Source: CAZDKK01 sp964603725 (GTDB lineage Bacteria > Eisenbacteria > RBG-16-71-46 > CAIMUX01 > WJJG01). Taken from it: DNA of 64,000 nucleotides. The notes under the pieces were generated by a model. It was not told the origin of the DNA and did no database searches. It saw nothing but the letters and a program-made list of their open reading frames with translations. Position numbers and translations under genes: made by a program. Positions within the stretch are counted from its first letter, which is position 1, and every line of letters begins with the position of its first letter. Below are positions 24,477 to 32,839 of the stretch, in pieces. Location of the stretch: contig CAZRWW010000021.1 of the NCBI GenBank assembly GCA_964603725.1, positions 1 to 64,000 of the forward strand, in the 5' to 3' direction.

Positions 24477-26774
24477 CTACTCGCAGGGCAGATCCAGCAC
24501 GGCGATGCGTCCGGTCAGCCAGCCCCGCGGCGTCGAGGCCCGCACGACGTACATGCCGGGAGCGACGCGCCGTCCGGCCCGATCGCGCCCGTCCCAGAAG
24601 GGCTCGCCCTGCCACACCTGGGCGAAGCGCGCCACGACGCTGCCCGAGACGTCGACGATCACACCCTCGCGCGCGCGCCCCGGCAGCTCGACGAACGTGA
24701 CCGCGCTCTCGCAGCCGGGGTTGAACGGATTCGGGTAGACGTCGAGCTGGCCGGCCCGATCGGCGCCGGCGGCCGGGGTGGGAACGAAGTGCGAGAGGCC
24801 CTGCGCCGTGCTGATCCAGACATCGCGTCCACTCGGGCCGCGGATCACGTTGCGCGTGAAGGGGCTGACGAGATCCGGTGGGGTGAAGGTCTCGAAGACC
24901 GACCAGGCGCCGGTCGCGGACCGCGAGATGCGGGTGACGCCCACGCCGTAGACCGCGGCCCAGGCGGCCCCGTCGTCGGTCAGCGCCAGGTCGTTGATCA
25001 CGCCGGCGGGCAGCGGGCTCGACGAGCTCTGGAACGTCCGCCACACCAGGCCCTCGCGCAGGGAGATCCCGTTGTCGGTCGCGATCCACACCTCGCCGGG
25101 GCGCGTCTCGATGTCGGCGATGCGGTTGCCCGCCAACCCTTCGCCCGCGGCGAAGGACCTCCAGGCGCCGGCGTCGGCCACCGGCGGCAGGCCTTGCGCG
25201 TCGAGCAGGACGCGGTGAACCCCCTGGCTGGCGTAGCCGATCCAGAGCGTGTCGCCCTGCACCGCCACCGCGGCCACGGCGTTCGAGAGCAGGCGGCCGC
25301 CCGTGCGCGCCATGTCGTAGTGGCGCCACTCGTCGGTGGCGACGGTGTAGTGAAAGAGCCCCTTCACCACCTCCGAGTACTCCTCGGGGTTCTCGCGGTT
25401 GGAGGCGAACCACAGGTTGCCGCGCGCGTCGAGAGCCGAGGCAACGATGTTGATGAGCGAGTCGTGCACCGCGGCCGCGTTGCTGCCGATCGACCAGTCG
25501 TCGAGGAAGCAGCCGCCCTCCGGCACGGTGCAGCAGCAGTGGCCCAGCCACATGCGCTGCCCGAGAACGCGGATGTGCCAGCCCCACCCGATGCTGAGGG
25601 GGGCGTTCTGGTTGCTGTAGAAGGCCCAGTCCCCGCCGGCAAAGGACATGATCCGCCAGCCGCGCGGGAAGCTCCCCGCCGACGCGGCCCAGATGCGCCC
25701 GCTGTCATCCAGCGAGAGCCCGCGGTAGTCGGCCACGGGATGCGGCCCGTTGTGCCGGTGCTGCACCCAGGTCTCCCCCACCAGCTCCCACAGCCCATCC
25801 TCGTCCTCGTTCAGGTAGGGCACGCTCGTGCTCCAGCCGGCGCTGGCGCCCGCCCAGATGATGCCGTCCGCCCCTTCGGCCACCGTGCAGCAGCCACGCA
25901 GCCGCTTGCCCGCCAGCCGCTCCCAGCGCTCCGCGGGCGCGTCCCAGTAGAACGGACCGCCGTCAGCGCCCCAGGCCGCGGCCAGCAACCGCGTGGAACC
26001 CGCGTGGAGCTGCCGCACCTGGGCCGACAGCCCGGTCAGCCCGGCGTTGCGATCGACCCAGCTCGTGCCGTTCCAGGCATACACGCCCGCCGTCGTGACG
26101 CAGTGCACCATGCCATCCCAGACGACCAGATCGACCACGTCGCCCGGGGTCGCGATCCGGCCCCACGAGCCGAGGTTGTAGTTGAGCCGGGCGATCCCGG
26201 CGCCGCCGGTCCCGTCGGTCGCCGTGCCGAACCAGAAGTGGCCCTGGAACCACAGGCCGGCCGTGACGTCCCAGGAGGGCAGAGCGCAGGGATCGACCTG
26301 ATACTGGCAGGTGATGCGCGTCTGGCCGTTCTCCTGCACCAGCACGCCGCCCCGCGACCCGATGATGCGCCAGGGCCCGTCCTCGCGCACGAAGCGCACC
26401 TCGTCTCCGGCCAGCGGCCACGTCAATGCGGTGTAGGCGAACCAGATGCCGGTTGCGGGCTGGTAGACCGAGACCCCCGCGCTCGCGGTGGCGAAGGCGA
26501 TCTGGCCGTTGGCCAGGACATCCGCATCGACGAGCGAGTCGCTGGCCGGTCCATCCTGACCGCGATTCCAGGAGGAGAACCGCGAGGAGCTGAAATCGAA
26601 GAAGAGCGCGCCGCCGTTCGTGGCGCACCAGACGCCCTCGGGCGCGACCGCGATGCGGCGCACGTTGTTCATGTAGAGGTGCGTGGTCCAGGTGCCGCTC
26701 GTCGTGGCCAGGGCGCCGGTCGCGGCCAGGTGTGCCAGCAGCCCGAGGGCTGCCGCGAGCCTCCAGCCTTTCAC
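24477..26774 (-). CDS. Secreted beta-propeller protein with FlgD/T9SS-like C-terminal domain
   Basis: A 765-residue protein with an N-terminal signal peptide (LAAALGLLAHLAATGALA, about 5-22). The body is built of two-component-regulator-type propeller repeats, such as NRIADIETRPGEVWIATDNG and the parallel IWAGASAG, RIWAASAG and LWFASNREN blades. The last 85 residues hold YPNPFNPGCESAVTF, then FWDGRDRAGRRVAPGMYVVRA, the FlgD Ig-like or type-IX-sorting-like fold that often ends exported proteins in FCB-type phyla. Two cysteine clusters (GHCCCTVPEGGC and GCCTV) are unusual. The GTG at 26774 overlaps the previous stop as GTGA with a GGAGG site, so the gene belongs to the glycan operon. No kinase domain follows the propeller. 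Function is unknown. Confidence 0.8.
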   Translation of the reverse strand: MKGWRLAAALGLLAHLAATGALATTSGTWTTHLYMNNVRRIAVAPEGVWCATNGGALFFDFSSSRFSSWNRGQDGPASDSLVDADVLANGQIAFATASAGVSVYQPATGIWFAYTALTWPLAGDEVRFVREDGPWRIIGSRGGVLVQENGQTRITCQYQVDPCALPSWDVTAGLWFQGHFWFGTATDGTGGAGIARLNYNLGSWGRIATPGDVVDLVVWDGMVHCVTTAGVYAWNGTSWVDRNAGLTGLSAQVRQLHAGSTRLLAAAWGADGGPFYWDAPAERWERLAGKRLRGCCTVAEGADGIIWAGASAGWSTSVPYLNEDEDGLWELVGETWVQHRHNGPHPVADYRGLSLDDSGRIWAASAGSFPRGWRIMSFAGGDWAFYSNQNAPLSIGWGWHIRVLGQRMWLGHCCCTVPEGGCFLDDWSIGSNAAAVHDSLINIVASALDARGNLWFASNRENPEEYSEVVKGLFHYTVATDEWRHYDMARTGGRLLSNAVAAVAVQGDTLWIGYASQGVHRVLLDAQGLPPVADAGAWRSFAAGEGLAGNRIADIETRPGEVWIATDNGISLREGLVWRTFQSSSSPLPAGVINDLALTDDGAAWAAVYGVGVTRISRSATGAWSVFETFTPPDLVSPFTRNVIRGPSGRDVWISTAQGLSHFVPTPAAGADRAGQLDVYPNPFNPGCESAVTFVELPGRAREGVIVDVSGSVVARFAQVWQGEPFWDGRDRAGRRVAPGMYVVRASTPRGWLTGRIAVLDLPCE

Positions 26775-28969
26775 GTCGTTCCTCCTTCGGTCTTCTTGCG
26801 GTCCGCCGCGGCGGACAGCAAGATGCGCAGGTCGCCACCCAGACTCCACGAGAGCAGATAGCGGCGATTGCGGGCCACGCGCTCCTCCAGGTCGCCGGTC
26901 GCGCGCGCCGGGCCGGCGTCGTCCTGCCCTCCCTCGGCACACACCCCTCCCGCGCGAATCGGGTCCAGGCAGCGGGCGGCGCCGGCGGGTTCGGCGGCCA
27001 GCCCCACGGGCGCGTCCGGCGGATTCAGGCGGTAGGCCGCCTCCGCCCGGTCCCACTCCTCGGCGCGCAGCGGCGCGATGCCGATGAAGCTCAGGTCGCC
27101 CGCCACGATGTTGAGCAGCGCCGGATAGAAGCGCAAGAGCGGCAGTCCGCGGACCAGCCCGCGGGTCTCGCGATAGGCGCGCAGCGCGAAGACGCGGCCG
27201 CGCCGGCCCACCAGCGCAATGCGCCGCAACGGGCGCGGCCCCAGGATGAGGATCTGGCCCAGGTGCAGCGGCAAGCCCAGCAGCAGCAGCAGGCTGGCGA
27301 ACAAGAGGTCGAGCCCGCGCTTCAGCCAGCTGCGCACCGGCGCCGGCGCACCGCCCAGCGTGACCGCGCCGAAGCCCATGAAATCGCCCAGGCGGTGGGC
27401 CTCGAGCAGGAGCGCCTCCGCCCGCGGCACGTAGCTCACCGGCACGCCCGCCGCCAGCAGGCGCGGCACGAGGCGGTCGACCAGCTCGCGGTCGGCGATG
27501 GTCTCGAAGACCACCGCCTGCGCGATGCGCTCGTTCTCGATCAGCGCGATGCGCCGTTCGACCGGGTCGCCGGCGCCCGCCCGCGGATGGAGGCGCTCGT
27601 CGTCGTGGGCGACGTAGATCGGCTCGAAGCCGAAGGTCCCGTACGCGGCGAAGCGGCGCGCCAGCGCCGCGATCTGCGGGCTGGCGGCAAAGACCGCCAG
27701 GCGCCGCAGGTGGATGCGCCGTTCGCGCGCCCCGGCCACGACCCGCCGCAGCAGCTCGCGCGCCAGTCCCACCAGCACGAGACCGAAGGGGAAGAAGAGC
27801 AGCACCGTGAAGCGCGACATCGGCCGCGTCGTGAACAGGAACGTCGAGGCCATCACGACCAGAGAGGTGATCATGATCCCTTTGGCGAGCTGGACGAACT
27901 CCCGCCACCGGTTGCGCCACACGTCGCCCCGATAGAGGCCCAGGAAGTAGAAGGTGCCCACCGCCACCAGGTCGGCGAAGACGACGAAGCGCCCGTAGAC
28001 CCCCAGGGCCAACACCGGCTTCTGGTCCGCCCAGGCGGGGATCACGAAGCCCAGCGCGTAGCGGGTGAGGTAGGCGGCCAGGAAGGCGGCCGAGAGCCAG
28101 ATGAGATCGGAGACGAGCGTCCCCAGGGCGCGCAGCTCGGTGGACTTGCGCTTCCAGAGATAGAGCACCGCGCTCCATTTCTCGTAGAAGCGCAGGGCGG
28201 ACTCGATGTGGACGCGCTGGCCGCGACTGAGGAAGCCCCGCGCGCTGGCCCGCTGGTGGGCGTGGATCATCTCGGCCTGCGGGACATAGACGACGCGCCA
28301 GCCCCGCCGGTGCATGCGGCTGCACCAGTCGACGTCCTCGAAGTAGAGGAAGAAGCGCTCGTCCATGCCGCCGACGTCGTCCACCGCCGCGCGGCGCACG
28401 AGGATGGCCCCCCCGATCACCCAGTCGACGTCGCGCTCGTCGTTGTGGTCCCAGTCCGCCAGCAGGTGCTCGCGCAGCGCGCGCGCGCGCGGGAAGAGCC
28501 TCCCGAGGAGGGTGCGTCTGAGCAGGATGGTCCACAGCGTGTAGAACGTCCGCGCCGAGTACTGGAGCGTCCCGTCCGGATTGAGGAGCTTCGGCCCGCA
28601 GATCCCGACCGCGGGGCGAGCCTCCTGGTAGGCCACCAGCGTCTCGACGCTGCCCGCCCGGACTTCCACGTCGGGATTGAGAATCAGGAAGTAGCGCCCG
28701 CGGGCGGCGGCCATGCCCTGATTGACGGCCGGCCCGTAGCCCACGTTGCGTTCATTGACCAGCGCGCGGGCGCCGTGCTGCGCGGCGATCCGCGTCGCGG
28801 CGTCGTCCAGGGGCGCATTGTCGACGACGATCGTCTCGTGGGCCAGCGCGATGCGGGCCGCCGCGATCCGACCGAGACAGTGCGCGAGGAGATCCGGCGA
28901 GCGGAAGTGGACGATGATGATCGAGAGCACCGGCGGCGAACCGGTGTCCGCGGGCGCGCGCTCGTTCAC
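26771..28969 (-). CDS. GT2 glycosyltransferase fused to a degenerate phosphoglycosyltransferase
   Basis: A 732-residue fusion. Residues about 15-260 are a rhamnosyltransferase-like GT2 domain: LSIIIVHFRSPDLL, NVGYGPAVNQGMAAARG, LNPDVEV and FFLYFEDVDWCSRMHRRGW. Four hydrophobic helices and a nucleotide-binding-like CoA_binding_3 region follow (about 280-520). The end resembles a polyisoprenyl-phosphate sugar-1-phosphate transferase (KRGLDLLFASLLLLLGLP, then LNIVAGDLSFIG). The expected RVG-KFR block and the catalytic Asp-Glu pair of the LDELPQ motif are not visible, so the transferase half may be inactive. The GTG start at 28969 overlaps the preceding stop. The fusion is seen in the sequence; loss of activity is inferred. 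Confidence 0.8.
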   Translation of the reverse strand: MNERAPADTGSPPVLSIIIVHFRSPDLLAHCLGRIAAARIALAHETIVVDNAPLDDAATRIAAQHGARALVNERNVGYGPAVNQGMAAARGRYFLILNPDVEVRAGSVETLVAYQEARPAVGICGPKLLNPDGTLQYSARTFYTLWTILLRRTLLGRLFPRARALREHLLADWDHNDERDVDWVIGGAILVRRAAVDDVGGMDERFFLYFEDVDWCSRMHRRGWRVVYVPQAEMIHAHQRASARGFLSRGQRVHIESALRFYEKWSAVLYLWKRKSTELRALGTLVSDLIWLSAAFLAAYLTRYALGFVIPAWADQKPVLALGVYGRFVVFADLVAVGTFYFLGLYRGDVWRNRWREFVQLAKGIMITSLVVMASTFLFTTRPMSRFTVLLFFPFGLVLVGLARELLRRVVAGARERRIHLRRLAVFAASPQIAALARRFAAYGTFGFEPIYVAHDDERLHPRAGAGDPVERRIALIENERIAQAVVFETIADRELVDRLVPRLLAAGVPVSYVPRAEALLLEAHRLGDFMGFGAVTLGGAPAPVRSWLKRGLDLLFASLLLLLGLPLHLGQILILGPRPLRRIALVGRRGRVFALRAYRETRGLVRGLPLLRFYPALLNIVAGDLSFIGIAPLRAEEWDRAEAAYRLNPPDAPVGLAAEPAGAARCLDPIRAGGVCAEGGQDDAGPARATGDLEERVARNRRYLLSWSLGGDLRILLSAAADRKKTEGGTT

Positions 28970-29901
28970 GCTGGCTCCCCGCCGCGGGCCCGGAGCGGAC
29001 GCGCCTGGCGCTGCACCGGCCCGCGCAGGAACAGATGGGCGAGCGCCAGCCGCCAGACCATGAAGACCGCCTCGGCGATGATGCGCCGGTTCATCTTCGA
29101 GATGCCCACGCGGCGATCGACGAAGATGATCGGAATCTCGCGGATGCGGAAGCCCCGGCGCCAGGCCAGGTAGGTGGTCTCGATCTGGAACGAGTACCCG
29201 TCAGCCCGGATGCGATCCAGGTCCAGCGTCTCGAGGACCTCGCGGCGGAAGCACTTGTAGCCGCCGGTGGCGTCCTTCAGACGCATGCCCGTGATGATCC
29301 GGGTGTAGAGGTTGGCCCCGTAGCTCAGGAACAGCCGGCTCAGGGGCCAGTTGACCACGGTCACGCCGCGCAGATAGCGCGAGCCCAGGATGAGGTCGTC
29401 CTCTTGCGCGGCGGCGACGAACTCGGGGATGGCCTGCGGATCGTGCGAGAAATCGGCGTCCATCTGGAAGATCAGGTCCGCCCGCGTGTTGGCCAGCACC
29501 CAGCGGAAGCCCGCGACGTAGGCCGAGCCGAGCCCCAGCTTGCCCGCCCGGCGCATCAAGTGCAGGCGCGGCTCGCGTCGAGCCACCTCGGCCACCGCCT
29601 CGGCGGTGCCGTCGGGGGAGGCGTCGTCGACGACCAGAACTTCCACATCGAGCGGGAGGGCCAGGATCTGGGTCACCAGCGCGGCGATGTTCTCGGCCTC
29701 ATTGTAGGTCGGCACGACCACGCAGCACTTCACCGCCACGGTGGCCACGGCGGCCGCGGGCTGTGCGCCCGCGGCCGTCGCCGGCGCTCCGCCGGTGGCC
29801 GGGTGCGGTGACGCTCCCCCGCGGCGCTCTCCGGCAGCGGCCGCATCCTCGGGTCGAGCAGGCGGTTCGCAGGTCATCGTCGTGCTCTTCGTCGGCTCCA
29901 T
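28966..29901 (-). CDS. Polyprenol-phosphate mannose synthase-like GT2 enzyme
   Basis: A 311-residue GT2 protein similar to dolichol/polyprenol monophosphomannose synthase. After an Ala/Pro-rich N-terminal extension of about 55 residues come VVVPTYNEAENIAALV, VLVVDDASPDGTAE, IFQMDADFSHDP (the DxD metal site), GSRYLRGVTVVNWPL, TGGYKCFRREVLE and DGYSFQIET. Such enzymes charge the lipid carrier with a sugar used by membrane glycosyltransferases; the DUF2723 protein of this locus could be a user. No C-terminal membrane helices are evident. The stop overlaps the next start as GTGA. Confidence 0.88.
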   Translation of the reverse strand: MEPTKSTTMTCEPPARPEDAAAAGERRGGASPHPATGGAPATAAGAQPAAAVATVAVKCCVVVPTYNEAENIAALVTQILALPLDVEVLVVDDASPDGTAEAVAEVARREPRLHLMRRAGKLGLGSAYVAGFRWVLANTRADLIFQMDADFSHDPQAIPEFVAAAQEDDLILGSRYLRGVTVVNWPLSRLFLSYGANLYTRIITGMRLKDATGGYKCFRREVLETLDLDRIRADGYSFQIETTYLAWRRGFRIREIPIIFVDRRVGISKMNRRIIAEAVFMVWRLALAHLFLRGPVQRQARPLRARGGEPA

Positions 29902-29920
29902 GCTGACTCAAGCTCCCACG

Positions 29921-30847
29921 CTACATCGTCTGGCGAAACCAGTCGATGGTCATTCGCAGGGCGTCGGCCACGTCCACCTCCGGCCTCCAGCCGAGCAACT
30001 CGCGCGCCAGGCGGATGTCGGGCTGGCGCACCTTGGGATCGTCCTCGGGCAGCGGCCGGAAGACGATCCGGCTCCGGCTCCCGGTCAGCCGGATGATCGC
30101 CTCGGCCATCTCGAGCAGCGTCATCTCCTGCGGATTGCCGAGATTGACCGGCTCCACCCGCCGCGCCTTGAGCAGCAGGTCGATGCCCCGCACGAGATCG
30201 GTGATGTAGCCGAAGGAGCGTGTCTGGCGCCCATCACCAAAAACAGTCAGATCCTCGCCCCGCAGTGCCTGGTTGATGAAGACCGGCACGGCGCGCCCGT
30301 CGTCGCGCCGCATACGCGGGCCGAAGGTGTTAAAGATGCGCACGATGCGCGTGTTGACCCCATGGTAGCGATGATAGGCCATCGCCAGCGCCTCGCCGAA
30401 GCGCTTGGCCTCGTCATAGACGCCGCGCACGCCGGTCGGGTTCACGTTGCCCCAGTACTCCTCGGGCTGGGGATGGACCAGGGGATCGCCGTAGACCTCC
30501 GAGGTCGAGGCCAGCAGGAAGGTCGCCCCCTTGGCCTTGGTCAGGCCCAGCGCCCTGTGCGTGCCGATGGCGCCCACCTTCAGCGTGTGGATCGGCAGGC
30601 GCAGGTAGTCGATCGGGCTGGCCGGTGAAGCGAAGTGCAGCACGTAGTCGACCGGCCCATCGACGTAGATGTAGTTCGTGACGTCGTACTCGATGAAGGT
30701 GAAGCGCGGATCGCGAATGTGACTGATGTTGCTGATCGATCCGGTCAGCAGGTTGTCCATGCAGATGACCTCGTGCCCCTGCGCCAGGAAGTGATCGCAC
30801 AGATGCGACCCGATGAAGCCCGCCCCGCCCGTGATCAAGATGCGCAC
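29921..30847 (-). CDS. UDP-glucuronate decarboxylase-like SDR enzyme
   Basis: A 308-residue extended SDR protein. It shows the NAD-binding GGAGFIGSHLCDHFL, the D-N pair MDNLLTG, LHFASPASPIDY, the STSEVYGDPLVHPQPEEYWG block and the catalytic YDEAK. STSEVYGDP..EYWGNVNP is characteristic of UDP-glucuronate decarboxylases, which make UDP-xylose. The length matches bacterial UXS. It starts at an ATG at 30847, 79 bp after the preceding gene. A UDP-xylose role is strong family inference; a dTDP-sugar epimerase is the alternative. Confidence 0.88.
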   Translation of the reverse strand: MRILITGGAGFIGSHLCDHFLAQGHEVICMDNLLTGSISNISHIRDPRFTFIEYDVTNYIYVDGPVDYVLHFASPASPIDYLRLPIHTLKVGAIGTHRALGLTKAKGATFLLASTSEVYGDPLVHPQPEEYWGNVNPTGVRGVYDEAKRFGEALAMAYHRYHGVNTRIVRIFNTFGPRMRRDDGRAVPVFINQALRGEDLTVFGDGRQTRSFGYITDLVRGIDLLLKARRVEPVNLGNPQEMTLLEMAEAIIRLTGSRSRIVFRPLPEDDPKVRQPDIRLARELLGWRPEVDVADALRMTIDWFRQTM

Positions 30848-30926
30848 GCGTTCTCTCCTTGGTGACGCCGCCCTCCGCCCGGCTGACCGCTCGACCCGCC
30901 TGACGGCCGCGCGCCGGTCGCGGCGG

Positions 30927-31871
30927 CTAATGCTCCTCCGGCACTCTGCGCCCGACGAGGTTCTCTTCCTCCTCCCGGTGCGTGCTGACGACGATCTCCG
31001 CCAGCAGGCCCATGGAGATGAACTGGATGCCGAGAATGACCAGGATCACCCCGCCGATCAGCAGCGGCCGCACGCGCAGGGCCGATTCGTGGATCCAGAT
31101 GCCGAACATGTAGAGACACAGGCCCAACCCCGCCGCCAGCAGCAGGCCGCCGATGCGTCCGAAGACGTGCAAGGGGTTCCGGCGCGACGTGCCGAGGAAC
31201 ATGACGGTGGTCAGGTCCAGCAGTCCGTTGACGAATCGCGCCGCGCCGAACTTGCTGCGACCGAACCGCCGCGGCCGATGGCGCACCTCGCGCTCCGCCA
31301 CCCGAAAGCCGAGCCGGTCGGCCAGGACGGGCATGAACCGGTGCAGCTCGCCGTAGACCCGCACCGTCTTGACGACCTCGCTGCGGTAGAGCTTGAACCC
31401 GCAGTTGAAGTCGTGCAGCGCGAGCCCGGAGACGCAGGCGGTCAGCCGGTTCCAGACCCACGACGGAAGCGTCTTGGTGAACGGGTCGTGCCGCCGGCGT
31501 TTCCAGCCGGAGATCAGGTCGACCTCGTCCCGCTCCATCTGCTCGAGGAATCCGGGGATCTCCTCGGGGTCATCTTGCAGGTCGCCGTCCATGGTGAAGA
31601 CGAAGCGCCCCCGCACGGCCCGGAAGCCGGTCGCCAGGGCGGCCGACTTGCCGAAATTGCGACGCAGGATGATCGCGCGCACGTGGGGGTCGCCACCCGC
31701 CAGGCGGTCGAGCAACGGCGCCGTGCCGTCGGTCGAGCCGTCGTCGACGAAGAGGATCTCATAGGGCCGCCCGAGGCGGCTGAGCACGCCGGTGAGCTGC
31801 TCGTGCAGCAGGCTCAGGCTGCCCGCCTCGTTGAAGGCCGGCACCAGCACCGAGATCTCCACGTCGCTCAT
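30927..31871 (-). CDS. GT2 undecaprenyl-phosphate sugar transferase (GtrB/ArnC-like)
   Basis: A 314-residue membrane-anchored GT2 enzyme. It shows ISVLVPAFNEAGSLSLL, ILFVDDGSTDGTAPLL, LRRNFGKSAALATGF, FTMDGDLQDDPEEI, DFNCGFKLYRSEV and HRPRRFGRSKFG. Two C-terminal membrane helices (about 225-290) follow, the plan of GtrB/DPM-like enzymes that load a sugar onto undecaprenyl phosphate. The ATG at 31871 overlaps the preceding epimerase stop as ATGA. The donor sugar is not predictable. Confidence 0.88.
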   Translation of the reverse strand: MSDVEISVLVPAFNEAGSLSLLHEQLTGVLSRLGRPYEILFVDDGSTDGTAPLLDRLAGGDPHVRAIILRRNFGKSAALATGFRAVRGRFVFTMDGDLQDDPEEIPGFLEQMERDEVDLISGWKRRRHDPFTKTLPSWVWNRLTACVSGLALHDFNCGFKLYRSEVVKTVRVYGELHRFMPVLADRLGFRVAEREVRHRPRRFGRSKFGAARFVNGLLDLTTVMFLGTSRRNPLHVFGRIGGLLLAAGLGLCLYMFGIWIHESALRVRPLLIGGVILVILGIQFISMGLLAEIVVSTHREEEENLVGRRVPEEH

Positions 31872-32839
31872 GGCCGCCCCTGGTTCCCTTGCTCCGCGGA
31901 CAGGATCGAGGCCATCCAGATCATCATCTCCCGCAGGCCCTGCTCGAGCCCCACCCGCGGGCGAAACCCCAGCGCCTCCCGCGCCCGGGTCGTGTCCGCC
32001 TCGGTCGAGCGCGGATCGCCCGGCTGGCGGGGTCCCCACACGATCTGGGCCCGCCGCCCGGCCAGCGTCTCGAGGATTGCGATCGCGTCGCGCACCGAGG
32101 CGGGCGCGCCCCCGCCGATGTTGTACACCTCTCCCGGCCGCCCGTGTTCGAGCGCCAGCAGATTGGCCGCGACGGCATCGGCCACATAGGTGAAATCCCG
32201 CACCTGCCGGCCGTCGCCGTAGACCTCCAGCGTCTCGCCCAGGGTAATCGCCCGCGCGAAACGATGAAAGGCCATGTCGGGCCGCTGGCGGGGCCCGAAG
32301 ACGGTGAAATAACGCAGGCAGACGATCGGCAGCTCGAAGTTGGCGTGGTAGGCGGCCGCCAGCGCCTCGGTCGCCAGCTTCGAGACGCCGTACGGCGAGA
32401 CCGGCCGCCGCGGGGCGTCCTCGGGGGTCGGGCCTCCGGCGGCCTGCCCGTAGACCGAGGAGCTGGAAGCGATGACCGCCTTGAGCGCCGGTCGCGCGCG
32501 CAGCCCCTCCAGCAGTCGCTGGGTGGCGGCGACGTTGGCGCGCACGTAGACCTGGAAGTCGGCGCCCCAGCTGCTGCGCACCCCGGGGCGCGCCGCCTGG
32601 TGGAAGACCCGGTCGGCCCCGTCGAGGAGCCCGCCCAGGTCGGTCTCGAGCAGGTCGGCCTCGCGGAAGGCGAAAGCCGGGTGCGCCCGCAGGCCGGCCA
32701 GGTTGGCTTCCTTGAGACGGCGGTCGTAGTAGGGGTCGAAGTTGTCGATCCCCCGCACGAGGTGGCCTTCGGCGAGCAGCGCCGCGCAGAGGTGCGAGCC
32801 GATGAATCCAGCCGCCCCCGTGACCACGGCGACCCCCAT
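31868..32839 (-). CDS. NAD-dependent nucleotide-sugar epimerase
   Basis: A 323-residue extended SDR enzyme. It has VTGAAGFIGSHLC, GIDNFDPYYDRRLKEANL (typical of UDP-glucose/UDP-glucuronate 4-epimerases), FHQAARPGVRSSW, IASSSSVYG, the catalytic YGVSK and FTVFGPRQRPDMAFHRF. Together these favour a UDP-glucuronate 4-epimerase-like role, though UDP-glucose 4-epimerase cannot be excluded. The start at 32839 overlaps the DUF2723 gene stop by one base (TGATG). It would feed the glycosyltransferases around it. Confidence 0.88.
   Translation of the reverse strand: MGVAVVTGAAGFIGSHLCAALLAEGHLVRGIDNFDPYYDRRLKEANLAGLRAHPAFAFREADLLETDLGGLLDGADRVFHQAARPGVRSSWGADFQVYVRANVAATQRLLEGLRARPALKAVIASSSSVYGQAAGGPTPEDAPRRPVSPYGVSKLATEALAAAYHANFELPIVCLRYFTVFGPRQRPDMAFHRFARAITLGETLEVYGDGRQVRDFTYVADAVAANLLALEHGRPGEVYNIGGGAPASVRDAIAILETLAGRRAQIVWGPRQPGDPRSTEADTTRAREALGFRPRVGLEQGLREMMIWMASILSAEQGNQGRP

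Noticed and set aside
24477..28535. A single 1,352-codon minus-strand frame joining part of the GT2 fusion region to the propeller protein.
   Set aside because: Its first half is an out-of-frame shadow of the GT2-transferase gene. The propeller protein starts at the GTG at 26774, with a ribosome site and a signal peptide.
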